Assembly: GCA_025359045.1 (NCBI GenBank)
Contig: JANYHN010000008.1
Span: 62,001 to 126,000, forward strand
DNA from: Hyphomicrobiales bacterium
GTDB lineage: Bacteria > Pseudomonadota > Alphaproteobacteria > Rhizobiales > Aestuariivirgaceae
Length of the DNA stretch: 64,000 nucleotides
Direction of reading: 5' to 3'
This document shows positions 19,699-28,268 of the stretch, in pieces. The number at the start of each line of letters is the position of its first letter. Positions within the stretch are counted from its first letter, which is position 1. A program made the translations under genes and the position numbers. Under the pieces are notes generated by a model. The model was not told the origin of the DNA and ran no database searches. It saw nothing but the letters and a program-made list of their open reading frames with translations.

Positions 19699-20931
19699 AT
19701 GAATATGATTAAGTTCGCACTTCTCGGAACAGCGGCAATTGCTGCAGTTTCGGTTAGCGCTCAAGCTAGCACAGCTTCAGACATTGCTGCCCTTAAGGCA
19801 CAAGTTGAAGCTCTGTCAGCTCAGGTCGCTGCCAACGAAGCACAAGTATCAGTTCCAGCTGGCTTCCAGTTGATGACTGTTAGCCAACAACCAGGTATTG
19901 ATGTTCCTGGCGTCGGCAGCGCAGGCCGCAACGTAACAACAATCGCCATTTTGCCAACTGCTGATGCTCCTGCATCAACTGTTATTCAATGGTCGGGCTT
20001 TGCCCGTGCTGCTTTGCAGTATATTGATAATCCGGACACATTATCAGCAGCGGCTAATACTGCTCTTTCGATTGCTTCGGTTGCTGCTACAGACAACGTG
20101 TTCTTGAACGTCCGTGCTCGTGGTCAAATCAACGTTGTTGGTAAGACAGATACAGCTGTTGGCGAAGTTGGCGCTCAAATGTCAGTTCGCGGCAATTGGA
20201 ATACTGCTCAGACCCAATTCGGCAACAACCTCGCGGCGGAAATTTCAAATGCTTGGGGCTGGTGGAAAATGACTCCAGACCTGACATTGGCTGGTGGTTT
20301 CAACGGTTCGCTTTCTGCTATTGGTTATGGTTATGATGGCGCTTGCTCTTGCTACTACACAGACAACGCACGTGCTGGTACTGCACTTAATGGCGACGTT
20401 GCTCAAATGCGCTTGACTTATGCGTCTGGTCCAATGTCGGCAGCTGTTGCTATCGAAGACGGTCATAACGCGGTTGCTGCTGTAAACCAAAATGTGCTCG
20501 CAGTTACAGCTAAAGTTGGTTACACTGGTGACTTGTTCAGCGCGGCGATTTCTGGTGGCTTTGAGCCAGCTTTTGCGGCTGCTGGTCCTGAGGCCATGTA
20601 CACAGTTGCAATCGGCGGCAAGATTGGTCTCGGCGATGTAGGCTCACTCTCGATGGAAGCTGACACTGGTTCAGGCCATCTTGCTGGCGACAACTTCTGG
20701 GCTGCAAGCATCTTGGGAAGCTTGAACTTGTCTGATCAAGCTCACTTTGAAGTTGCTTACAACCATGATCACTTTGATGCCACAGCGAGCGAAGAAGATG
20801 CAGTCTTGGCTGGTATCTACTACGAGCCAGTATCACAGCTCACCATTGGTCTTGAAGGCGAATGGATCAAGGATAGCCGTAACTCAACAGGTGGCGTAAA
20901 TGCTGACCTCGTAACTGTATTCCGCTTCTAA
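19699..20931 (+). CDS. Porin (Rhizobiales Omp2-like family)
   Basis: MNMIKFALLGTAAIAAVSVSAQAS signal, DIAALKAQVEALSAQV coiled coil, QWSGFARAALQYID, C-terminal LVTVFRF; start inside ORF 19612-20931. Confidence 0.88.
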   Translation: MNMIKFALLGTAAIAAVSVSAQASTASDIAALKAQVEALSAQVAANEAQVSVPAGFQLMTVSQQPGIDVPGVGSAGRNVTTIAILPTADAPASTVIQWSGFARAALQYIDNPDTLSAAANTALSIASVAATDNVFLNVRARGQINVVGKTDTAVGEVGAQMSVRGNWNTAQTQFGNNLAAEISNAWGWWKMTPDLTLAGGFNGSLSAIGYGYDGACSCYYTDNARAGTALNGDVAQMRLTYASGPMSAAVAIEDGHNAVAAVNQNVLAVTAKVGYTGDLFSAAISGGFEPAFAAAGPEAMYTVAIGGKIGLGDVGSLSMEADTGSGHLAGDNFWAASILGSLNLSDQAHFEVAYNHDHFDATASEEDAVLAGIYYEPVSQLTIGLEGEWIKDSRNSTGGVNADLVTVFRF

Positions 20932-20953
20932 TCTTAGCGAATATTTTACACAG

Positions 20954-20982
20954 AACGGCTCGCTTCGGCGGGCCGTTTTTTT
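20954..20982 (+). terminator. Rho-independent terminator after porin
   Basis: aacggctcgcttcggcgggccgttttttt. Confidence 0.85.
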
Positions 20983-21050
20983 ATTTCAATGCATCTTGAG
21001 CCTTGTTCGTGCCTAACTCTTCGCGTATTGCTTGAAACTGATTTGACTGG

Positions 21051-21896
21051 GTGCATTATCTCGTGAACATTGTCCGTTTTTGTTTGGTGTCTGTTGCGCT
21101 TTTGGGCTTGGCAGCTTGTGCTGCTGATCAAGTTGGTGTTGAAAGCCGCGCGATTTCTGTTGATCAACAAGCTGAGCCTGCAGGGGCAGCGGGCCAAGAA
21201 GCAGCTGCATCAGTGGCGCATCTTTTGCCTGGCACGGGGCCAACTTATGTCACCCTCACTGTTTCTGAAACGGATAGTTCTGACGGGTTCGCCAAGGCCG
21301 ATAGCCATAAAGCCGCTATAACGTCTGGAAGTGGATTCGTCGTAAGCGAGGATGGCATCGTGATGACAGCAGCGCATGTGGCCGTGGCTAAAGGAAATCA
21401 GATTTCCGCCCGCGCCGCGAATGGCAGGGTGTATTCTGGCGTTGTTGTGGGCATTAATCCGACCAATGATATGGCCGTCATAAAACTCCGTGGGTTTAAT
21501 GGTCGTGCCGCAGTGCCTTCCACACCTGGTTGTTTGGCCAAGGGTGATTTGGTTTATACGTTAGGCAAGCCCCATGGTTCGGGCGATACGGCGCGTGTTG
21601 GATCGCTTGAAGCCAAGCATTTTGGCCGTGCGGTGGCCTACGGCAAATTTGGTTATCCTGATGCGATGGTTTTGCATATGGGCACGCAGCGTGGCGAATC
21701 CGGTGGCCCCGTGTTTGATTCCCAAGGTCATCTGGTCGGCATGGTGGTTAGCACGCTTTCTGATTCCTCGGGCCAATCAATCAATTTGGCCCATGCTATT
21801 CCTGCAACATCATTGGCCAATTTTTTATGTTCGACCACCACTTGCAGTTCCAATTGGAATGCGCTGGCCGCCAAGAACATGGATGCTTGCGGTTAG
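21051..21896 (+). CDS. Exported trypsin-like serine protease (S1C-like)
   Basis: Lipobox-like LGLAACAAD; GSGFVVSEDGIVMTAAHVA, NDMAVIKLRG, RGESGGPVFDSQGHLVGMVV. Confidence 0.85.
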   Translation: MHYLVNIVRFCLVSVALLGLAACAADQVGVESRAISVDQQAEPAGAAGQEAAASVAHLLPGTGPTYVTLTVSETDSSDGFAKADSHKAAITSGSGFVVSEDGIVMTAAHVAVAKGNQISARAANGRVYSGVVVGINPTNDMAVIKLRGFNGRAAVPSTPGCLAKGDLVYTLGKPHGSGDTARVGSLEAKHFGRAVAYGKFGYPDAMVLHMGTQRGESGGPVFDSQGHLVGMVVSTLSDSSGQSINLAHAIPATSLANFLCSTTTCSSNWNALAAKNMDACG

Positions 21897-22867
21897 GGCC
21901 TTATAATCGTCGATCCTGTGGTTTTTCCAGATTCAAGATCACGGTGCGCCTGTGCAACATCTGCCAAAGCATAGCTTTGATTTATGGCGATTTTCACCTT
22001 GCCGGACTTCACAATTTTGATCAGATCATCGGCAGTTTCTTTGAACTCCCGATCGGAAGCAATATAAGAATAGAGCGTTGGCCTGGTCACATAGAGTGAA
22101 CCTTTGGCCGCCAGCACGCCCAATTGAAAATCTTTAATCGGGCCTGATGCATTGCCGAAACTCACCAGCAATCCACGCGGCGACAAGCTGTCGAGCGAGG
22201 CTTGCAAAGTCGCCTGCCCCACGCTGTCATACACCACGGGAACACCTTTGCCCTTGGTGATCTCGCGCACGCGGGCAGCCACATCCTCGGTACGGTTGTT
22301 GATCACATGAGAGCAGCCATGATCTAAAGCTAATTGCATTTTATCTGGCGAGCCTGCCGTGCCGATCACTTTCACGCCAAGTGATTTGGCCCACTGCGAC
22401 ATGATGAGACCCACACCACCCGCCGCTGCATGCATCAAAATAAATTGCCCGCGTTTTACTTTATATGTGGCGCGCAAAAGATAACGCACTGTCATGCCTT
22501 TCAGCATCATTGCCGCTGCAGTTTCGTCGCTAATTGATTTGGGCAATTTCACCAAACGATTTGCAGGAAAATTTCGCGCCTGCGCATATGAGCCAAGCGG
22601 CCCAGAACCATAAGCCACGCGGTCACCCACTTTAAAGCCTTTGACACCCTGCCCTAATTCTTCGATCACACCAGCAGCTTCATTTCCCAATCCGCTTGGA
22701 AGCGGAGCAGGATAAAGACCGCTGCGATAATAGACATCGATATAGTTGAGGCCAATCGCTGTGTGGCGCAGGCGCACTTCGCCAGCAGCGGGCGGTGGCA
22801 GTTCCGCATCAACATATTCAAGAACGTCAGGTCCACCGGTTTTATTGAACAAAATCTTTTTCATCAT
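21893..22867 (-). CDS. qor: NADPH:quinone oxidoreductase (zinc-independent MDR family)
   Basis: RHTAIGLNYIDVYYRSGLYPAPLPSGLGNEAAGVIEELG, LMHAAAGGVGLIMSQWAKSLGVKVIGTAGS. Confidence 0.9.
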   Translation of the reverse strand: MMKKILFNKTGGPDVLEYVDAELPPPAAGEVRLRHTAIGLNYIDVYYRSGLYPAPLPSGLGNEAAGVIEELGQGVKGFKVGDRVAYGSGPLGSYAQARNFPANRLVKLPKSISDETAAAMMLKGMTVRYLLRATYKVKRGQFILMHAAAGGVGLIMSQWAKSLGVKVIGTAGSPDKMQLALDHGCSHVINNRTEDVAARVREITKGKGVPVVYDSVGQATLQASLDSLSPRGLLVSFGNASGPIKDFQLGVLAAKGSLYVTRPTLYSYIASDREFKETADDLIKIVKSGKVKIAINQSYALADVAQAHRDLESGKTTGSTIIRP

Positions 22868-23625
22868 TTCACAACATTAAATAAAGTTTGCACAGCCGCC
22901 ACCAATTTTTCCCAACTGATCCCTTCGAGCGGAATGATCTCAACATCAAGCACAGCCGCTTTTCCCATCAGTGCATTATAGCGTGGTGCTGCTCTAACTT
23001 CATCAAAAAGATCAGTGGTCACCAAAACCGCAACTTTTTCACCCGGCCTACCAAAATGATCACATAAATTATCCGCCTCATGCACGGCGTCCATCAACCT
23101 GTTGCGATGTTTGCGGTCATGAGTATCAAGCTCCGAACGCAGTGCCTTGCACGACACAAACCCCAATCTTCCGCCCTCGCGTATGATGAGATCAATTTCG
23201 TTTTCGCCTGAAAATTCTTTGACCTTCCATCCGATCACTTGACCAAAAAGTGCTTCGTCGGCACCAGCTTCCATAGCCGCCAGCCAAGCCAATTCTTCGA
23301 GCCAACCGCCTGAAAGATACCGCCTGCTTTTTGTTTCACAAATGGCATGACCGCTTGGTTCGCGAATGACCATCGCGTGTTTTTCAATTTGCGCAAGCAA
23401 TGCCAAGCCCGAACTATCTAATTCATGAGGTGCAATGGGAACACGCCGAACATAATCCTCAGTGGCCCTGAACACAGCATCTCTCACCGTTTCAAACAGC
23501 GTATAATGATCCGCAATCATCCGCGAGAGGGGCGCGTTAGCCTTTGCCACTTCGGGGTCACCATGAGTGGCCTTCAACCACGCACCGCGTTCTTTTAAAA
23601 TTGTTTCAATTGTCATGCTGTTCAT
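22864..23625 (-). CDS. Stand-alone Card1/DUF1887-like PD-(D/E)XK nuclease domain protein
   Basis: GGWLEELAWLAAMEAGADEALFGQVIGWKVKEFSGENEIDLIIREGGRLGFVSCKALRSELD matches the GGWLE...NEIDxxx...xxSCK pattern; 4-nt overlap with qor start. Confidence 0.65.
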   Translation of the reverse strand: MNSMTIETILKERGAWLKATHGDPEVAKANAPLSRMIADHYTLFETVRDAVFRATEDYVRRVPIAPHELDSSGLALLAQIEKHAMVIREPSGHAICETKSRRYLSGGWLEELAWLAAMEAGADEALFGQVIGWKVKEFSGENEIDLIIREGGRLGFVSCKALRSELDTHDRKHRNRLMDAVHEADNLCDHFGRPGEKVAVLVTTDLFDEVRAAPRYNALMGKAAVLDVEIIPLEGISWEKLVAAVQTLFNVVK

Positions 23626-23672
23626 AGGCCCAATCTTGCCCTAAAGATTGCAACATTCCAAGGAGTTCATTT

Positions 23673-24842
23673 ATGAGTTTTGAAGTTTCAGATTTGGTTG
23701 CGCGCGTAGAGTTTCCACCCATTGCCGAGGCGATGAGTTGGGTGAAGACTGAGCCCGGCAACCGTGAACTTCTGAACATGTGCCAAGCCGTGCCCAGTTA
23801 TCCGCCGGCTGAAATATTGCAATATGAAATTGCGCGGTTGGCGCATCAGCCCGGCACTGGCGGCTACACCGATATATTCGGCATCATGCCGCTGCGCGAA
23901 GCTTATGCCGCGCATATCAGCGCTGACTATGCTGCGCGGATTGAAGCGCAAGAAGTGGCGATTACCACTGGCTGCAATCAAGCCTTTGCCGCGGCCATCA
24001 TGTCTGTGGCCAAAGCTGGAGATAACGTGATCATCCCCGTGCCCTATTATTTCAATCATCAAATGTGGTTGACGATGATGGGCATTGAAATTCGGGCTAT
24101 CCCCGCTTTCTCTGAAGGCGTTTCCCATCCATCGCCGGAACTGGCCTTGTCGCTGATCGATAGTCGGACGCGGGCCATCGTTTTGTGCTCGCCAAATAAT
24201 CCCACAGGTGCAATTTACCCGAGTTCCATTCTCAATCAATTCTATGATGTAGCTCAAAGCGCCGGCATTGCCTTGATCCTTGATGAAACCTACAAGGATT
24301 TTAGGCCAGATCCCGCCTCGCCCCATAATCTGCTCGCACGTGATGGTTGGCAAACCACCTTGATCCAACTCTACAGCTTTTCAAAAATTTACGCGCTTGC
24401 AGGTTATAGATTGGGCGCAATTATCGCAGGCAAAGATGTGCTGCATCAAGTGGCCAAGGTGCTCGACACCATGACAGTCTGCCCCCCGCAAATTTCACAA
24501 CGCGCCGTGTTGTTTGGCTTGACAGCGCTTGATGATTGGAAAGCCGAAAAGAAATCTGTGATGCGCGGCAGGCTTGAAGCCATGCGCGCTTCGTTTGCAG
24601 CTCCAGATTTAAAGTATGAGTTAGTCGGTAGCGGTGCCTATTTCGCTTACGTGAAGCATCCTTTTGCAGGAGAGACTTCTAAATCCGTCGCCATGCGCTT
24701 GGCACGAGAAAACGACCTCCTCTGCCTCCCCGGCTCCATGTTCGGCCCTGGACAGGAGAATTACTTAAGGTTCGCCTTCGCCAATGTCGAAGCCGAGCGC
24801 ATGGCAGGCTTGGCCGAAAGATTGATCGAAAGCCAAAGGTAA
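23673..24842 (+). CDS. Pyridoxal-phosphate aminotransferase, class I/II
   Basis: IVLCSPNNPTGAIYPSS, LILDETYKDFR, SFSKIYALAGYRLGAII. Confidence 0.93.
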   Translation: MSFEVSDLVARVEFPPIAEAMSWVKTEPGNRELLNMCQAVPSYPPAEILQYEIARLAHQPGTGGYTDIFGIMPLREAYAAHISADYAARIEAQEVAITTGCNQAFAAAIMSVAKAGDNVIIPVPYYFNHQMWLTMMGIEIRAIPAFSEGVSHPSPELALSLIDSRTRAIVLCSPNNPTGAIYPSSILNQFYDVAQSAGIALILDETYKDFRPDPASPHNLLARDGWQTTLIQLYSFSKIYALAGYRLGAIIAGKDVLHQVAKVLDTMTVCPPQISQRAVLFGLTALDDWKAEKKSVMRGRLEAMRASFAAPDLKYELVGSGAYFAYVKHPFAGETSKSVAMRLARENDLLCLPGSMFGPGQENYLRFAFANVEAERMAGLAERLIESQR

Positions 24843-24855
24843 CTCCTCATTTCAA

Positions 24856-24905
24856 CTCTCTCCCCTCGCGGGAGAGAGCAGCTTGTTTTGCAAAACAAAA
24901 CAAGC
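24856..24905. repeat. Tandem intergenic hairpins
   Basis: ctctctcccctcgcgggagagag followed by gcttgttttg-caaaa-caaaacaagc (perfect 10-bp arms). Confidence 0.65.
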
Positions 24906-24918
24906 AAGAGAGGGAAGT

Positions 24919-25551
24919 CTATCTTCCCTCCACCGTCCCCAAAAACCGAGCATTCACCCAGCCTTCAACCGCAGTGATCGACCCCTGCTCATTTTTCGGA
25001 CGCAAAACAACAGCAACGCGCGCCCAACCCTTTTTCAGCACGCCCGGCTTTGCCCACACAAAACCTTTCGCATAAGCCGCACCAAGAATTTTGGCCGAAG
25101 CATGAGGTTGGCTGCGCAGATTAAGTTGATCATTAGCCGCCACGCCCACCACCCGCCGCAACTGTGTGCCTTCTGGCATCCGCACGCAGCCACCCATCAC
25201 GGAAGCAGAACCGACAAGCTTGCCCACATAAGGATAGTCAAACTCGCTCATACCATCCGAGCCCTCGCCCTTGCTGATCTTTAAAGTGAAGGCGCTGCCT
25301 TTTTTCAAGCGACCAGACAATATAATTTCGTCGCCCCGCTTTTGAACCATCGGAGTCAGCGCCAACCCAACATGCTGATCATTATCATCATAATAAACGC
25401 CATTGCGCGCCATGGAAATGGTGATGAACGGTTCGGTAAAACTGCACCAGAAACTCGGAAGCGAAGCGGCTTGCACATTGGAAGCGAAGACCATCAGTAT
25501 AGTTATTATAGTTGATAATATCTTCAAAACAGCAAAACTCCTGGTGAACAT
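24919..25551 (-). CDS. Exported protein with C-terminal bacterial SH3-like domain
   Basis: MFTRSFAVLKILSTIITILMVFASNVQA signal; NDQLNLRSQPHASAKILGAAYAKGFVWAK SH3-like; start chosen inside ORF 24919-25719. Confidence 0.7.
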   Translation of the reverse strand: MFTRSFAVLKILSTIITILMVFASNVQAASLPSFWCSFTEPFITISMARNGVYYDDNDQHVGLALTPMVQKRGDEIILSGRLKKGSAFTLKISKGEGSDGMSEFDYPYVGKLVGSASVMGGCVRMPEGTQLRRVVGVAANDQLNLRSQPHASAKILGAAYAKGFVWAKPGVLKKGWARVAVVLRPKNEQGSITAVEGWVNARFLGTVEGR

Positions 25552-25939
25552 TTGAAAACGGATCGAGTTGAAGTCTAATCGTTTTCCGATGCAAGCGAAA
25601 CATATTGTCTTCTCCCGTTTCTTAAACAGGTGATGAAAGGCGCCCGTCGAGCGAAGGGGTGTGGGATAGATGAGGGACCGCTGACGAAAACCGAACATGC
25701 GGCCAAGGGGCTTCATCAATGCGACTTAAAATAAATTGCTCAAGTCGCGTCACCACTGCTCCTCCAAAGGAAAAGCGTAAAGTATTTTGAGTGGAGAGCA
25801 AAACTTCTCCCTTCTCCTCGACAGAAGGTCCTGCAAAGCCAGGAATGAGGTTCCTAGAAAGAAGTTCAGGATTTAGTTAAGTGGGGTGGCACCGTAAATT
25901 TAAGCGAGACTGTTTTAGCAGAATCACTATTTTGCGGCG

Positions 25940-26521
25940 CTAAAGCCCAATTACTCTGTTCCAGTCCGAGATATACATATAGGTTCTTTGAAATTCGCTA
26001 TCCAACAACATCCTGTTGTGAGCAATGAAATTTCGCACTTTCTCAAGCTCGTCCATCCTCTGTTTTAACCAGTGTTGAGAAGGTACAACGTCTTTAAAAT
26101 ATTCCCATTTTTCAGCTATGATCTGAGCCAAATGGCCGAAGTCGGCAAATTCTAGGATGTCAGATTTTTCGCCTTCCAACCATGAATCCTTTAGTGCTAA
26201 CTCTTTCCTCGTCTGGGCTTGTTTTAATATGTTCTTTGGCAGCTTCTCCTGCCAATCTAATCCTTCATTTTCTTCCAAAGCCTGACGAACAAAATCTCTT
26301 AATTCATTTTCAAAACAATAGATCAATGAGTACAACCTAGACATCTCAAGCGCTTGGTTGCGCCTAGCTAAACCAAAAGGAGCTAGGCCCTCTTTCAAAA
26401 GATTTTCTTCACTTTCAGTCGAACTTGCGCCGATCTGAATGCCTGCCCTTTGAAACTTCCCGGCCTCAGATTCAAACATCAATCCACGGAATAAGAAATC
26501 TCTTAAGTCCTTACTGCTCAA
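25940..26521 (-). CDS. Swt1-type HEPN domain protein (putative RNase/abortive-infection effector)
   Basis: LIYCFENELRDFVRQAL...LPKNILKQAQTRKELALKDSW...LEFADFGHLAQIIAEKWEYFKDVV...ELEKVRNFIAHNRML; Rx4H motif RNFIAH. Confidence 0.75.
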   Translation of the reverse strand: MSSKDLRDFLFRGLMFESEAGKFQRAGIQIGASSTESEENLLKEGLAPFGLARRNQALEMSRLYSLIYCFENELRDFVRQALEENEGLDWQEKLPKNILKQAQTRKELALKDSWLEGEKSDILEFADFGHLAQIIAEKWEYFKDVVPSQHWLKQRMDELEKVRNFIAHNRMLLDSEFQRTYMYISDWNRVIGL

Positions 26522-27152
26522 TGAGGTGATCTCTCAGTGATTTAAAAATAGCATTATAGACTTCAGCATCTTTAGTAGCGGGGAGATGAATTTGTATATT
26601 GTAGTTAAGGCTCGGCGCTGCCAATTGGAAATTGTTGTTCGACCTATTTTCACTTGTTGACGGCTTAACAGCTTCAACAGTAGCTTTGCTATGTTCAGCT
26701 ACCTCAGCGCCGTTGCTTTTCAAGTCGGCCAGTGAAAGTAACGCATAGAAAGTCTTACACATCAAACCAGCGACGTTGTCGCTGACATTGTGAAAGCTTT
26801 TAAATTTCCCCTCTATAGCTGTTCTGTCACTATCCGTCGGAATCGCAGAGATAAGAAGCAAATCGCCGTATGCGTCTTTGATGGCCTCGGCCATTACAGT
26901 CTTGGATTTAGAGTGATCTCTATAGTCGCTGTAGCGTTGGGTAGGCTTTCCATCCGCCGATAGAAAGCCCAATGCCTTTAACAGAGGAATGAACGCTCTA
27001 TCGTTTGTTGATTTGAAGCCCCAGTCCTTTATTAGTTGTATAGTAACTTGAATTGGTGCTTGACCATCGCGGATCTTCTTAAACAGATCGGGAATTCTAC
27101 CAATCGGAAGTACATATGCAGAAGTAAGAGCCATATAAAGTTCTCCTTGCAA
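26511..27152 (-). CDS. DUF5343-like protein, partner of the HEPN gene
   Basis: AYVLPIGRIPDLFKKIRDGQAPIQVTIQLIKDWGFKSTNDRAFIPLLKALGFLSADGKPTQRYSDYRDHSKSKTVMAEAIKDAYGDLL; overlaps the HEPN ORF by 11 nt. Confidence 0.72.
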   Translation of the reverse strand: MQGELYMALTSAYVLPIGRIPDLFKKIRDGQAPIQVTIQLIKDWGFKSTNDRAFIPLLKALGFLSADGKPTQRYSDYRDHSKSKTVMAEAIKDAYGDLLLISAIPTDSDRTAIEGKFKSFHNVSDNVAGLMCKTFYALLSLADLKSNGAEVAEHSKATVEAVKPSTSENRSNNNFQLAAPSLNYNIQIHLPATKDAEVYNAIFKSLRDHLIEQ

Positions 27153-27408
27153 GCGAGTTGAAGGATGTTTCTATTTTGTTCAAGTTCAAAATCCGGTTTT
27201 CAACATAATTCGAGTGACAACAATGCGAGTAAAACTTCCAAGTATTACCACAAGGTCGCTTCACTTTGGCTTTTTTTCGTTTTCAAGTGCCTTGACCAGA
27301 ACTATAATTAGTAAAGAGTTGGAGCGTTCAGGTTACACCCTACACAATTCTATTTTTTGACTGCGTGTTACAAGCTCACAAATGAATCCACTAAATAAAT
27401 CGCCCCCC

Positions 27409-27514
27409 AACGTCGTCTTCTTGAGCTTGCAAGACTTGTTGTGAGTTGGATTTTGGCTTTGGGCGGATGTGTGGAGTATGGCGACGGATAGCAGGTTGAC
27501 CGTACGGTGTCAAG
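27409..27514 (-). repeat. Dispersed ~105-bp element, copy 2 (matches 370-474)
   Basis: aacgtcgtcttcttgagcttgcaagacttgttgt ... tgtggagtatg ... atagcaggttgaccgtacggtgtcaag. Confidence 0.8.
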
Positions 27515-27661
27515 GACTATTTATGTAAATAGGCATAAAAATCATATATTGTTGAAATGTAAGGAATAATTATCATCACGGAATGAATGAGCCCCAGCTC
27601 CCCCTCAGTCCTTCGGACAGCTCCCCCAAACGAAGTTGGAGGAGCGTAGAGCTATCAGATT

Positions 27662-28144
27662 TCAAGCGTTGGTCGGCGCATTCTTATCCGCCATGAAGCG
27701 TTCGAAGTCTTCACGGTCTTTGGCGTGGCGCAGTTTGCTCAGGAACTCATCAAACGCCTTGCGCTCGTCGTCAAGCTTGCGGCGCATGGCTTCAAGCTCT
27801 TCCATTTTGGTTTTGCGGTATTCATCAAATGCAGCATTTCCAGTGGCATAGGCCGAATTTTGGCGCTGCCATTTGCCCGCAAAGTTAGACACGGTGTCAG
27901 ATGTTTTTTGCCAATTAGACCATGGAGCTTCCATTTCGCTTGCACCTTTCCAGATTTCGCCTTTTTTCATTTTCATAAATAACGCAACAAGGCCAACGGG
28001 CCAGAACAACGCAAACCCACCAAGCACCACGCCGATTTCGTAAATCGACCACGGCTTCTTATTCATGCGGCCATAGCAACCGCGGCTATCGCGGCCCAGC
28101 GTTTCGGCCGAACTATCTGATGTAAAAGTCATACTGCCCTCCAT
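27662..28144 (-). CDS. DUF2852-like membrane protein
   Basis: MNKKPWSIYEIGVVLGGFALFWPVGLVALFMKMKKGEIWKG and Glu/Lys/Arg-rich C-terminus. Confidence 0.7.
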   Translation of the reverse strand: MEGSMTFTSDSSAETLGRDSRGCYGRMNKKPWSIYEIGVVLGGFALFWPVGLVALFMKMKKGEIWKGASEMEAPWSNWQKTSDTVSNFAGKWQRQNSAYATGNAAFDEYRKTKMEELEAMRRKLDDERKAFDEFLSKLRHAKDREDFERFMADKNAPTNA

Positions 28145-28268
28145 TAAGTGTCCACAAGAAGTGGGAAGGCTGAGTTGGATTTCAAGGGAGCCATGTCGGA
28201 TTTAATCTTTCGCTAGCACTCATGACCAGCTAAAAGCGGCCCCACATATTTTTTCAAGGATTTGAGCA

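Noticed and set aside
23688-24368. 226-aa minus-strand ORF
   Set aside because: Antisense to the class I/II aminotransferase
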